Below, piece by piece: positions 18,912 to 26,281 of a DNA stretch of 64,000 nt; the first letter of the stretch is position 1; every line of letters starts with the position of its first letter. The DNA is taken from contig CAZXFJ010000001.1 of the NCBI GenBank assembly GCA_964640435.1, positions 1 to 64,000 of the forward strand, in the 5' to 3' direction. A program made the position numbers and the translations under genes. The stretch is from GWA1-39-11 sp964640435 (GTDB lineage Bacteria > Patescibacteriota > Microgenomatia > Levybacterales > GWA1-39-11). The notes under the pieces were generated by a model. That model did no database searches. It was not told the origin of the DNA and was given only the letters and a program-made list of their open reading frames with translations.

Positions 18912-21265
18912 TAAATCGAAAATTTGAAATATATATGTTGTTCGACTCATTTGGGGGAAAACTTATTCGTGTTATTCTAGTTTTATTAAGTTTAACGCTT
19001 TTGTATTTTTCACTCGCGAATGGTCTTAATTTAAAAATATCATTGTCAGTTTTAGCTCTTGTATTGATCAATGAATTATTTTTAGAACATATTGCTTCAA
19101 CCCGTCCAGTTTCAAAAGTTTCAGGAGGGCAAATTTCCGAAGACTCAATGACTTTCCAGGCAAAACAAAAATATCAGCTGGGAAGTGATGGATATTCTAT
19201 TGCTGAAAATATTTTTAATTCACCTGAGGCAAAGTTTTTAAATCGAAAAATTGGGATTACATCACTTACAAAGTCAAGTGTCGGAAGGGATGAGTTATTA
19301 AAGCAAGCGATATCAGCAGCAACTTATCTAAAAGGTGATTATATAACCCCAATTGATTTATATACATCTTATCTTTTGCTTTCAGAAACAGAAACACATT
19401 TTCTTCAAAACAATAACTTAAATAATGATGATGTATTAAATGTTTTGTATTGGACCAGAAGAGAATATAATCCAGATAATTTTGAAACTAAGAAAATAAA
19501 GTTTACCGGAGAAGGTGCATTTGATAGCTTGGTTTATGCATGGAATTACGAGCTTAAAAAATACTCTATTGATATAACATCAAGAGTTCTTTCGACTCGC
19601 TTCCCGCCAACAATTATTGGACGTGAAAAAGAATACAAAGAGCTTCTTGTCGTTTTAAGTCGACATGCTTCATCAAACGCCATAATTGTAGGTGAGAGCG
19701 GAACTGGGAAAAGATCAATTGTAGAGTATTTAGCATTCAAGTCATTTTTAGGGGATGTATCATCTGAAATTTCACACAGAAAAGTTTTTGAGCTTTTAGT
19801 TGATAAGTTAATTGCAGGAGTTTCAAGTCGAGGAGAGCTTGAAGATCGACTTAATATACTGCTCTCTGAAATAACTCATTCAGGAAACGCAATAATACTC
19901 ATTCCAAATATTGAAAATATATATGGAGGTGGCGGATTTGATTTTGATTTAACTGGAATTTTAGATGAATATTTATCCAGCGATAGAATTAAAATCGTTG
20001 GTACGACGACACCTTCTGGATTTGCAAATTATATTCAGGCAAGAGCCACCTCTCAAGATCTTTTCGAGCAAATTCAATTTCCAGAGCTTTTACAAGGAGC
20101 GACACTTCTTTTCTTAACAGAAAAAGCCCAAGAGATAGAGGCAAAGTATGGAATTGAAATAAAATACTCAGCTCTAAAACAATGCGTAAATCTATCTGAG
20201 GTATTTTTTGCAGACAGATTTTCTCTAGGTCGCGATGTGGATCTTTTAGAAAACGTTTGTTCTAAAGCACGTCTTGATAAAAAAAGAGTAGTAACAGGTG
20301 ATGATGTTATCTCTCAGGTTCAATCGAAAACCAACATTATTCTTAAAGACCCAGATGATGCCGAGAAAGATAAACTCATTCATTTGGAAGATAAGCTTCA
20401 TGGGCGCGTAATTGGTCAAGACGAGGCGGTTAGTGCAATTGCTGATGCAATGAGAAGAGTAAGATCTGGCTTTGCTAATGAATCAAGACCTATTGCTTCG
20501 TTTCTTTTCTTAGGACCAACTGGTGTGGGTAAAACGGAAACCACAAAAGTTTTGGCGGGTGAATATTTTGGAAATCGCGAGGCAATGATACGTCTTGATA
20601 TGAGTGAGTATCAAACTCAGGATCAAATAGATAAGATTCTAGGCTCAAAATCTGGTTTTCAAGAAAATACCCTAGTTGATCTTGTTGAAAAAACTCCTTT
20701 CTCATTAATTTTGCTTGATGAATTTGAGAAGGCAAATCCTCAGCTTTTAAATCTTTTCTTGCAAGTTTTAGATGAGGGAAGACTAACTGATAATCATGGC
20801 AAAACGGTTTCGTTTAAAAATACGATCATTATTGCAACATCAAATGCTGGGTCAGAACTTTTGCGCGAACGACAAAATGTTGGTGAAGGTATTGAAAAGA
20901 AAGACTTGATCGACTATCTTCTAAAAGATAATTTGTTTAAACCAGAACTATTAAATCGATTTGATGAAATAGTTGTATTTAAATTTTTAAATGAAAAGGA
21001 AATTAGACAAGTAGCCGCATTACTTCTACAAGATTCATTAAACAGGCTTGAAGATAATCAAATTAAAATAAGCTTTGATGATTCTGTTATTGAGAAAATA
21101 TCAAAAAGCGCAACTGATCCTGAATTTGGAGCACGAAATGTAAGGCGTTATATAACAGATAATATTGAAAGTTATTTATCAAAAGAAATTCTTGAAAATA
21201 GAATTGTTAAAGGTTCAGCAGTTACACTTTCTGTTGATGAGTCGGGCAATTTTATCGTAAGATAA
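18908..21265 (+). CDS. Membrane-tethered Clp-like AAA+ protein with degenerate first ring
   Basis: 785 residues. Two hydrophobic segments lie near the N-terminus (about 15-33 and 38-58), then a Clp N-like domain (about 90-190) and two AAA+ modules. In AAA1, Walker A is GESGTGKR (19691-19714), the Walker B acidic pair is replaced by Pro-Asn (ILIPNIE, 19898-19915), and the FERRF arginine finger of the paralogue at 1-2628 reads LFEQI. AAA2 keeps GPTGVGKT (20513-20536), LLDE (near 20717) and the NRFDE arginine, but the GYVG pore loop is shortened to SGF (near 20651-20659). No ClpP-docking loop is evident. It is probably a membrane-bound regulator or specialised remodelling factor with one active ring. 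It is coupled by four bases to the preceding membrane protein. Confidence 0.88.
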   Translation: MINRKFEIYMLFDSFGGKLIRVILVLLSLTLLYFSLANGLNLKISLSVLALVLINELFLEHIASTRPVSKVSGGQISEDSMTFQAKQKYQLGSDGYSIAENIFNSPEAKFLNRKIGITSLTKSSVGRDELLKQAISAATYLKGDYITPIDLYTSYLLLSETETHFLQNNNLNNDDVLNVLYWTRREYNPDNFETKKIKFTGEGAFDSLVYAWNYELKKYSIDITSRVLSTRFPPTIIGREKEYKELLVVLSRHASSNAIIVGESGTGKRSIVEYLAFKSFLGDVSSEISHRKVFELLVDKLIAGVSSRGELEDRLNILLSEITHSGNAIILIPNIENIYGGGGFDFDLTGILDEYLSSDRIKIVGTTTPSGFANYIQARATSQDLFEQIQFPELLQGATLLFLTEKAQEIEAKYGIEIKYSALKQCVNLSEVFFADRFSLGRDVDLLENVCSKARLDKKRVVTGDDVISQVQSKTNIILKDPDDAEKDKLIHLEDKLHGRVIGQDEAVSAIADAMRRVRSGFANESRPIASFLFLGPTGVGKTETTKVLAGEYFGNREAMIRLDMSEYQTQDQIDKILGSKSGFQENTLVDLVEKTPFSLILLDEFEKANPQLLNLFLQVLDEGRLTDNHGKTVSFKNTIIIATSNAGSELLRERQNVGEGIEKKDLIDYLLKDNLFKPELLNRFDEIVVFKFLNEKEIRQVAALLLQDSLNRLEDNQIKISFDDSVIEKISKSATDPEFGARNVRRYITDNIESYLSKEILENRIVKGSAVTLSVDESGNFIVR

Positions 21266-21270
21266 TTAAT

Positions 21271-22272
21271 ATGAAGTTTTATTGTTTTGAATTACAAGAT
21301 TGGGAAGCAGATTTTGTTAAGAAAAAATTTCAAGATACACTTGAGCTTTTTTTTAATCCAAAACCATTAAATGTTGATAACGCGGATACAGCAAAAGACG
21401 CTGAAGGGTTAGTTGTTTTTGTAAATTCAAAAGTCGATAAACCAACTCTTGAAAAGCTTCCTGCTCTTAAATTTATTGCCACAATGTCTACGGGCTTTGA
21501 CCACATTGATATTGAAGAATGTAAAAAGCGAAATATTGCTGTTTCAACAGTTCCAACATATGGAGAAAATACCGTAGCAGAGCATGCATTTGCTCTAATT
21601 TTTACAATCTCGAGAAAAATAGTTGAGTCAGTTGAACGAGTTAAAGAAGGTAATTTCTCGCCAGTTGGTTTAACTGGCTTTGATTTATACGGTAAACAAA
21701 TTGGAGTAGTAGGGGTTGGAAGTATTGGAACACATGTTATTAGAATTGCAAAGGGAGTTGGAATGGATGTTATAGCATACAAAAGAACTCCGGATCCAAA
21801 ACTTGCAACAGATTTGGGATTTAGATTTGTTGAAATGGATGAGTTGTTAAGAGAGTCAGATATCATAACTCTTCACGTTCCATATGTGCCTGAAACGCAT
21901 CACTTAATAAATGCGGAAAGTTTTGCAAAGATGAAAGATGGAGTAGTAATAATAAATACAGCTCGGGGCGCATTAATTGATACAAGTGCTTTAGTTAGCG
22001 CAATAGAGAGTGGGAAGGTTTCAGCAGCGGGTCTTGATGTTTTGGAAGGAGAAACAATGATAAAGGAAGAGCACGAACTACTTCATAAAGATATGCCAAT
22101 GGAAGATTTAAAAATGGTAATCGAAGATCACATGTTACTTAAGAATCCGAAAGTTATTATTACGCCTCATAATGCATTTAATAGTACAGAGGCTTTGCAA
22201 AGAATTTTAAATACGACAGCGGATAATATTCTTAACTTCTTGGCAGGTACTCCAAAAAATCCGGCTTATTAA
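21271..22272 (+). CDS. D-2-hydroxyacid dehydrogenase (D-lactate dehydrogenase type)
   Basis: NAD-dependent enzyme of 333 residues. The Rossmann motif GVVGVGSIGTHV is followed by the catalytic set: Arg in NTARGALID, Glu in LDVLEGE and His in ITPHNAFNS. Length and spacing fit D-lactate dehydrogenase, which would regenerate NAD from pyruvate in a fermentative cell. It follows the Clp gene by five bases and converges on the hydrolase gene with a 4-base overlap of stops. Confidence 0.93.
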   Translation: MKFYCFELQDWEADFVKKKFQDTLELFFNPKPLNVDNADTAKDAEGLVVFVNSKVDKPTLEKLPALKFIATMSTGFDHIDIEECKKRNIAVSTVPTYGENTVAEHAFALIFTISRKIVESVERVKEGNFSPVGLTGFDLYGKQIGVVGVGSIGTHVIRIAKGVGMDVIAYKRTPDPKLATDLGFRFVEMDELLRESDIITLHVPYVPETHHLINAESFAKMKDGVVIINTARGALIDTSALVSAIESGKVSAAGLDVLEGETMIKEEHELLHKDMPMEDLKMVIEDHMLLKNPKVIITPHNAFNSTEALQRILNTTADNILNFLAGTPKNPAY

Positions 22273-23561
22273 TTTTTTGGAACAGATTTACAGTAGTCAA
22301 TAATTGTATTCCATCTGGCAAAATTTTCGAATGCGAACATGTGAGCATTTTTTGTAGAAACCTCGAGAGTTCTATTATTCTGATTCATCGGTACTTTTAT
22401 TTCGGCTGTATCACCATGATGGGTCGTGATTTCTTGTCCACGACGGAATGTATTTCTTAAAAATCTTGCGGGAGAAAATGTTAGAGGGTCTTTAGATCCT
22501 TGCCTTACGAATGTTCTTTCTGAAGTATCATATGGTTGACCTTTAAGAAGTTTCAATCCTGCTGCTTTGAATAGTTCATTTTTATTTTTTGTTTCTTCGG
22601 GGGTGTCGTCTGGAAGATTATTATGTTCAAATAAATATTTAACAAAACCGGGTCTTGTTTTATTCATACTCTTTGCAAGGTCTGAGGTAGTTTCTCTAAC
22701 AATAAACTCTGCACCTAGGCCGACTCCGGCCTGAGCACCTCGAAGTCTATTTATAAGTGATGGACTGTGAGTGCCCGCAGGGTTGTCAAAGAGTCTTTGA
22801 GTTTTTCTTTGCACGTCTTCAGGTAAATGTTTGTAGACTGAATCTGCTGCAATCGCGCCCATAGAGGCACCTTGAAGTAATATGTGGTCAACTTGTTTAC
22901 CTTCGAGCATTGCATCAACAAGTTCTGCATAGTATTCTCCTCTGGTATCTAATCCCTTCTCTTTAACTTGTTGCACAAAGTCATCTGAAACCTTCTCTCC
23001 ATAACCAGTACCGGAACCAAGAAGATAAATATCAATATTTGGTGATGGTCTCCCCTGTTTTAATGCGCTGGCAACTTTGGGTATTGATCTAATAAACCTG
23101 TCTATGCCCATATCTTCTGCGGTGAATGCGTTTCCATCAGGGGGCATGCCCATGGCTGTAAATAAGAATGCTGCTTCACTGCGAGTCTCTTCAATATCAT
23201 AAGATGTATTTTGAGCAGAATTTCCCGAAGATGCAATTTTTCTAACTAAATCTGGGGTCACAGAAAGCTTAATGAAAGATATTTCTGTTCCAGGAAATTT
23301 TTTAGAATTAAATAGTTGAAAACTATCAATACATTGTTTGTCAATCTCTTCCAGAATTAACCTCATACCTTCTGTATTTTCAGGAAATTTTTGCTTCATC
23401 TTTTCCATATATGCAATGGAATATGGTGTTTTTAATTCGGTTGAAGAAGTACCTATAAATTCATCTTTTTTAGGAGCTGAAAAATTTTGAAAGCTTTCTG
23501 ATCCTTCGGGGCTAATTTCAAAATCTACATTGCGTTCTTCATCTGGCAATTTATCATTCAT
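22269..23561 (-). CDS. Predicted alpha/beta-hydrolase-like protein
   Basis: 430 residues without signal peptide. A nucleophile-elbow motif GASMGA in VDHILLQGASMGAIAADS and a late His in TKNAHMFAFENF suggest a serine hydrolase fold. An earlier strand IDIYLLGSGTGYGE fits the first core beta strands. The substrate is unknown; the N-terminal 60 residues are acidic and likely disordered. The family is uncertain. A strong promoter lies directly upstream. Confidence 0.6.
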   Translation of the reverse strand: MNDKLPDEERNVDFEISPEGSESFQNFSAPKKDEFIGTSSTELKTPYSIAYMEKMKQKFPENTEGMRLILEEIDKQCIDSFQLFNSKKFPGTEISFIKLSVTPDLVRKIASSGNSAQNTSYDIEETRSEAAFLFTAMGMPPDGNAFTAEDMGIDRFIRSIPKVASALKQGRPSPNIDIYLLGSGTGYGEKVSDDFVQQVKEKGLDTRGEYYAELVDAMLEGKQVDHILLQGASMGAIAADSVYKHLPEDVQRKTQRLFDNPAGTHSPSLINRLRGAQAGVGLGAEFIVRETTSDLAKSMNKTRPGFVKYLFEHNNLPDDTPEETKNKNELFKAAGLKLLKGQPYDTSERTFVRQGSKDPLTFSPARFLRNTFRRGQEITTHHGDTAEIKVPMNQNNRTLEVSTKNAHMFAFENFARWNTIIDYCKSVPKN

Positions 23562-23567
23562 CTTAAA

Positions 23568-23596
23568 AGAATAAAAAATTTAATTTGTTATGTCAA
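23568..23596 (-). promoter_or_regulatory. Leaderless promoter of the hydrolase gene
   Basis: On the minus strand: TTGACA (23596-23591), 17-base spacer, TATTCT (23573-23568), six bases, then ATG at 23561. Consensus -35 and ideal spacing make this the clearest leaderless promoter in the window. Confidence 0.75.
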
Positions 23597-23605
23597 TGTA
23601 GTTTT

Positions 23606-23649
23606 GAGGCGCTCCGTTTTTATTCCGAATTTCGGAAACGAAGCGCCTC
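23606..23649. repeat. Long imperfect hairpin at the 3' end of the GC-rich island
   Basis: Outer arms GAGGCGCT (23606-23613) and AGCGCCTC (23642-23649), second stem GTTT/AAAC, inner stem TTCCGAA/TTCGGAA. It lies just after the last island gene. Neither side has a convincing T-run, so it could be a terminator, an mRNA-stabilising structure or an integration scar. Confidence 0.7.
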
Positions 23650-23662
23650 TCGACACGGTGCT

Positions 23663-24229
23663 TCACCTATTGTCCAGGGTGACTGGTTCCTTGCGCTTTG
23701 GGTTGTACAAATTGTCGTACAACATGGTATCCAGGTAGACCGCAAGGAAGGCGACGGCAATGACGAAGGCCCATGAGGGCCGTCCATCTCTAACCGTGGT
23801 GATGATGCCCCACAGGATTTCGTAGAACACTAGTCCTGCGAAGATCGTATGCCAGAGTTGTCCAGGCCGAACTGCAACCTTCTTGTACTCGGGGCCACCA
23901 TCCACGAAAACGTGGAAGAGCTCCAGGATTACGAAGAAGAAAAGGCCGATGCCTAAGAGTAGTAACTGAAGCCACCATTCGTTCTGAAAACCTCGATCAG
24001 CAGTGTGCTGTCCGATGACGATACCCATGAAGATTCCCGCAAGGGCAAGCATGGGATCCCCAAGCCAGAAGGTGACCCATCTCGTTCGAAGCCATTCCCC
24101 ATCGAAGATCCGACTTAGCAGTTGAACTGCTCCGACGGTCATCATGAAAAAGAAAAGGCCAGTTAGAACGGGGTGCCATCTCCAGGGGAACAGAAAGAAA
24201 TCCTCATTCATTCTGTTGTTCTCCATCAA
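23663..24229 (-). CDS. Unrecognised multi-TM membrane protein in GC-rich island
   Basis: Up to 188 residues with about five membrane helices and many Trp/Phe residues (for example LTGLFFFMMTVGAVQ, LLLLGIGLFFFVILE, LVFYEILWGIITT). I do not recognise the family. The base composition is visibly richer in G and C than the neighbours, with CTG, GCC and GGC codons common. Start is uncertain: TTG 24229, ATG 24226, or ATG 24211, which has GGAG nine bases upstream. It is the third gene of a minus-strand operon with two small membrane proteins, suggesting a membrane complex acquired by transfer. Confidence 0.7.
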   Translation of the reverse strand: MMENNRMNEDFFLFPWRWHPVLTGLFFFMMTVGAVQLLSRIFDGEWLRTRWVTFWLGDPMLALAGIFMGIVIGQHTADRGFQNEWWLQLLLLGIGLFFFVILELFHVFVDGGPEYKKVAVRPGQLWHTIFAGLVFYEILWGIITTVRDGRPSWAFVIAVAFLAVYLDTMLYDNLYNPKRKEPVTLDNR

Positions 24230-24263
24230 GGTGGATTTACGCCTTAAAGCGTACCTTGTACCG

Positions 24264-24395
24264 CTATGACTGATTCGTCAGGATGATGGCAGCGATCATG
24301 GCCAGCACAAAGAGACTTAGGGGAACTAGCGTGTAGATCCTCTTCTTTTGTTCGCTTAGACCGTTCCACCAGCCTCCAATAAAACCGTCATACAT
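24264..24395 (-). CDS. Small single-TM protein (43 aa) in GC-rich island
   Basis: Short ORF beginning MYDGFIGGWWNGL and ending in a hydrophobic helix followed by LTNQS and TAG. AAGGAG lies about eight bases upstream of the ATG. The middle EQKKR gives a positive loop before the helix, so the N-terminus is probably cytoplasmic. It sits 12 bases after the 57-residue gene, between it and the 188-residue gene. Confidence 0.7.
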   Translation of the reverse strand: MYDGFIGGWWNGLSEQKKRIYTLVPLSLFVLAMIAAIILTNQS

Positions 24396-24407
24396 CTCTT
24401 TCTCTCC

Positions 24408-24581
24408 TTATATTGCTAGATGCGGGTTGGATGTTATAGCTATCACGATGAGTGCGACAGCTGCGATTGACAATATTATTACTGCATGAGGTGCTACAAA
24501 AATCCCCGGTCTTGCGCAGAAAACTGCGCAGCCAAGAAGAATAATCGCCATCCCAATGAAAAATATTTGTCCAGTTGTCAT
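24408..24581 (-). CDS. Small two-TM protein (57 aa), first gene of GC-rich island
   Basis: Begins MTTGQIFFIGMAIILLG and contains two hydrophobic stretches (about 5-22 and 31-51) with a CARPG turn. AAGGAGGG is six bases upstream of the ATG, a strong ribosome site. A good promoter lies further upstream at 24696-24723. No family is recognised. Confidence 0.72.
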   Translation of the reverse strand: MTTGQIFFIGMAIILLGCAVFCARPGIFVAPHAVIILSIAAVALIVIAITSNPHLAI

Positions 24582-24695
24582 TCGGTTCCCTCCTTAGTGT
24601 GTTTTCCGTGTCTATGAAAATGTGCGAGATTGTTTTTGAGCTCACGTAGGTATCTTGCGATACTCATCTACATGGTCATAAGCAACCAAGACGTT

Positions 24696-24723
24696 ATTAT
24701 ACCAAATTACTATAAGATTGCAA
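24696..24723 (-). promoter_or_regulatory. Promoter of the GC-rich island operon
   Basis: On the minus strand: -35 TTGCAA (24723-24718), 16-base spacer, -10 TATAAT (24701-24696). It leaves a leader of about 110 bases before the ATG at 24581, unlike the leaderless arrangement common elsewhere in the window. Confidence 0.6.
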
Positions 24724-24730
24724 AAAGAAA

Positions 24731-25072
24731 CTAGCGGTTTTTAGTAAGAGTATTTAAGAAGCCTGAAATTAGAGATAATACGATTGAGAATAATAATGCC
24801 CACCAAAAGTTTTCTACATAGAATCCAGATACAATTCTGCCCGCAATCAAGACGATACAGGCATTAATTACAAGAGTAAAAAGGCCGAGTGTAATAAGGT
24901 TTATTGGAAGAGAAATGAGTAAGAATATAGGCTTTACGAACGTATTCAAGACTCCGAGTACTATGGCAACCAAAACTCCTGTTAAAAAATTACTTATATC
25001 TATTCCAGGTAGTACATATCCTGTTGCAAGAACTGCGATAGTGTTAACAAGAAGAGAGATTAATATTTGCAT
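24731..25072 (-). CDS. Phage-holin-like family IV / YvlD-type membrane protein
   Basis: 113 residues with four membrane helices. The pattern VLGVLNTFVKPIFLLISLPINLITLGLFTL, quoted in part (LPINLITLGLF), is characteristic of the PF04020 family of small membrane proteins of unknown function. It is joined to the upstream gene by a 1-base TAATG overlap and is the last of a three-gene envelope operon. Confidence 0.85.
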   Translation of the reverse strand: MQILISLLVNTIAVLATGYVLPGIDISNFLTGVLVAIVLGVLNTFVKPIFLLISLPINLITLGLFTLVINACIVLIAGRIVSGFYVENFWWALLFSIVLSLISGFLNTLTKNR

Positions 25073-25551
25073 TACAACTGATTAACTTCCTGGTTTATAG
25101 AATTAATATCGTTCGTTGGGTCATCAATTTGAATGTTATCAAGTTGGCTTGAAGGGGATGAAGGTGTTGGTGTGGAGGTAGCAACAGGAGCTGTTTGTGT
25201 CTGAACTGTTTGAGGAACTGATTGAGTAGCATTTTGTGAATTATAGTTTGTAAAAAGGAAGAAGCCTGCAGCTGTCATTACTCCAACGATTAATAATACG
25301 CCTACAGCAATAAAAACTTTATTTCCATTAGATGAATGTTGAGGTGCATTTGTTTGGTCGGGATTTGTCGGGGTTGTTGCAGGATCCGAAACTGGTTGAG
25401 TTGGTGTTGGTTCTGTTGGAGCAGCAGGTGCTGGATCAACTGGTGTAGGTGTTGGTTGGGGAACAGATGTAGCTGGTGTTTCAGCAGGAGGAGTAACAGG
25501 TGCTTGAGCTGGTGGCGTTGGTGTATTTGAGTTTGAATTGTTATTATCCAT
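25072..25551 (-). CDS. Single-TM protein with Pro/Thr-rich N-terminal region
   Basis: 159 residues. A Pro/Thr/Ala-rich low-complexity stretch (about 5-88) precedes one membrane helix (GVLLIVGVMTAAGFFLF, about 96-114) and a second Thr/Pro/Ser-rich tail ending in an Asp/Asn-rich segment. With no signal peptide, the topology is probably N-in. It links by 1-base TAATG overlaps to both neighbours. The function is unknown. Confidence 0.65.
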   Translation of the reverse strand: MDNNNSNSNTPTPPAQAPVTPPAETPATSVPQPTPTPVDPAPAAPTEPTPTQPVSDPATTPTNPDQTNAPQHSSNGNKVFIAVGVLLIVGVMTAAGFFLFTNYNSQNATQSVPQTVQTQTAPVATSTPTPSSPSSQLDNIQIDDPTNDINSINQEVNQL

Positions 25552-26243
25552 TATCTAAACATTGCGGCGCTGGTACCTGTCGCAGGAGGTGTAGGCGATC
25601 CCATAAGTTTGTTAAGTTCAATTGCTGCTTTTACAACTGCCTCTTTTGCAGAAAGAACGGATTGCCTTGTATTCATTATATCTTGTTTAAATTGTAAAAG
25701 CATTTGAGAAAAAGGACTTCTAAGCGTTGCAGAATTGCTGGCATTAGGAATATCTGCAGTATATTGTTTTTGGCTCTGAGTTGTAACTGCTGCTTTTGCG
25801 TTATTAATTGCTGTTTCTGCATTTGAAATAGCTGTGCTTAAAGGAACAAGATTTGCTCCAGTTGTTGCTATAGTTGATTGTTTTGTTTTTATATTATTCA
25901 AAACTTCAGTAAGTCTAGTAAGTGAATTATTTAGGCTCGTTGTAGATTTAGTATTTAAATTTGTAATGTTTAAGTCAATTCTTTCTGCAACCTGTTTTTT
26001 TCTTGCATCACTTATTTGTGAAATTTTAGCTTTAAATTCTGCAAATTTAGGATTATTTTTTAAATCCATTTTTTGCATCATCATGTTTTTGAATTCCCCG
26101 TTTGTTTTGCCAAAATTTTGTTTGGATGATTCGCTGCCTACGTTTTGTCTCGCATACATCATATTTTGAGGTGTTTCTGCATATGCTGTTGAAGTAATAA
26201 AGAGCAGTGGGAGAAATGCGAAAACGAGTAACTTTTTGTTCAT
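25551..26243 (-). CDS. Secreted coiled-coil protein of unknown function
   Basis: 230 residues with a signal peptide (cleavage predicted after STAYA, about residue 22). The mature part is helical and rich in Asn, Thr, Lys and Ala with heptad-like spacing (about 50-210). No catalytic motif is seen. It leads a three-gene operon with the Pro-rich single-TM protein and the YvlD-like protein, which suggests a periplasmic or envelope role. Confidence 0.65.
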   Translation of the reverse strand: MNKKLLVFAFLPLLFITSTAYAETPQNMMYARQNVGSESSKQNFGKTNGEFKNMMMQKMDLKNNPKFAEFKAKISQISDARKKQVAERIDLNITNLNTKSTTSLNNSLTRLTEVLNNIKTKQSTIATTGANLVPLSTAISNAETAINNAKAAVTTQSQKQYTADIPNASNSATLRSPFSQMLLQFKQDIMNTRQSVLSAKEAVVKAAIELNKLMGSPTPPATGTSAAMFR

Positions 26244-26281
26244 TTATAAATCTTATTGGATTTTGTGCGTGAAGTCAACAC

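Noticed and set aside
23585..23776. 63-codon plus-strand ORF at the island edge
   Set aside because: It is antisense to the 188-residue membrane protein and covers the hairpin; no start signals.
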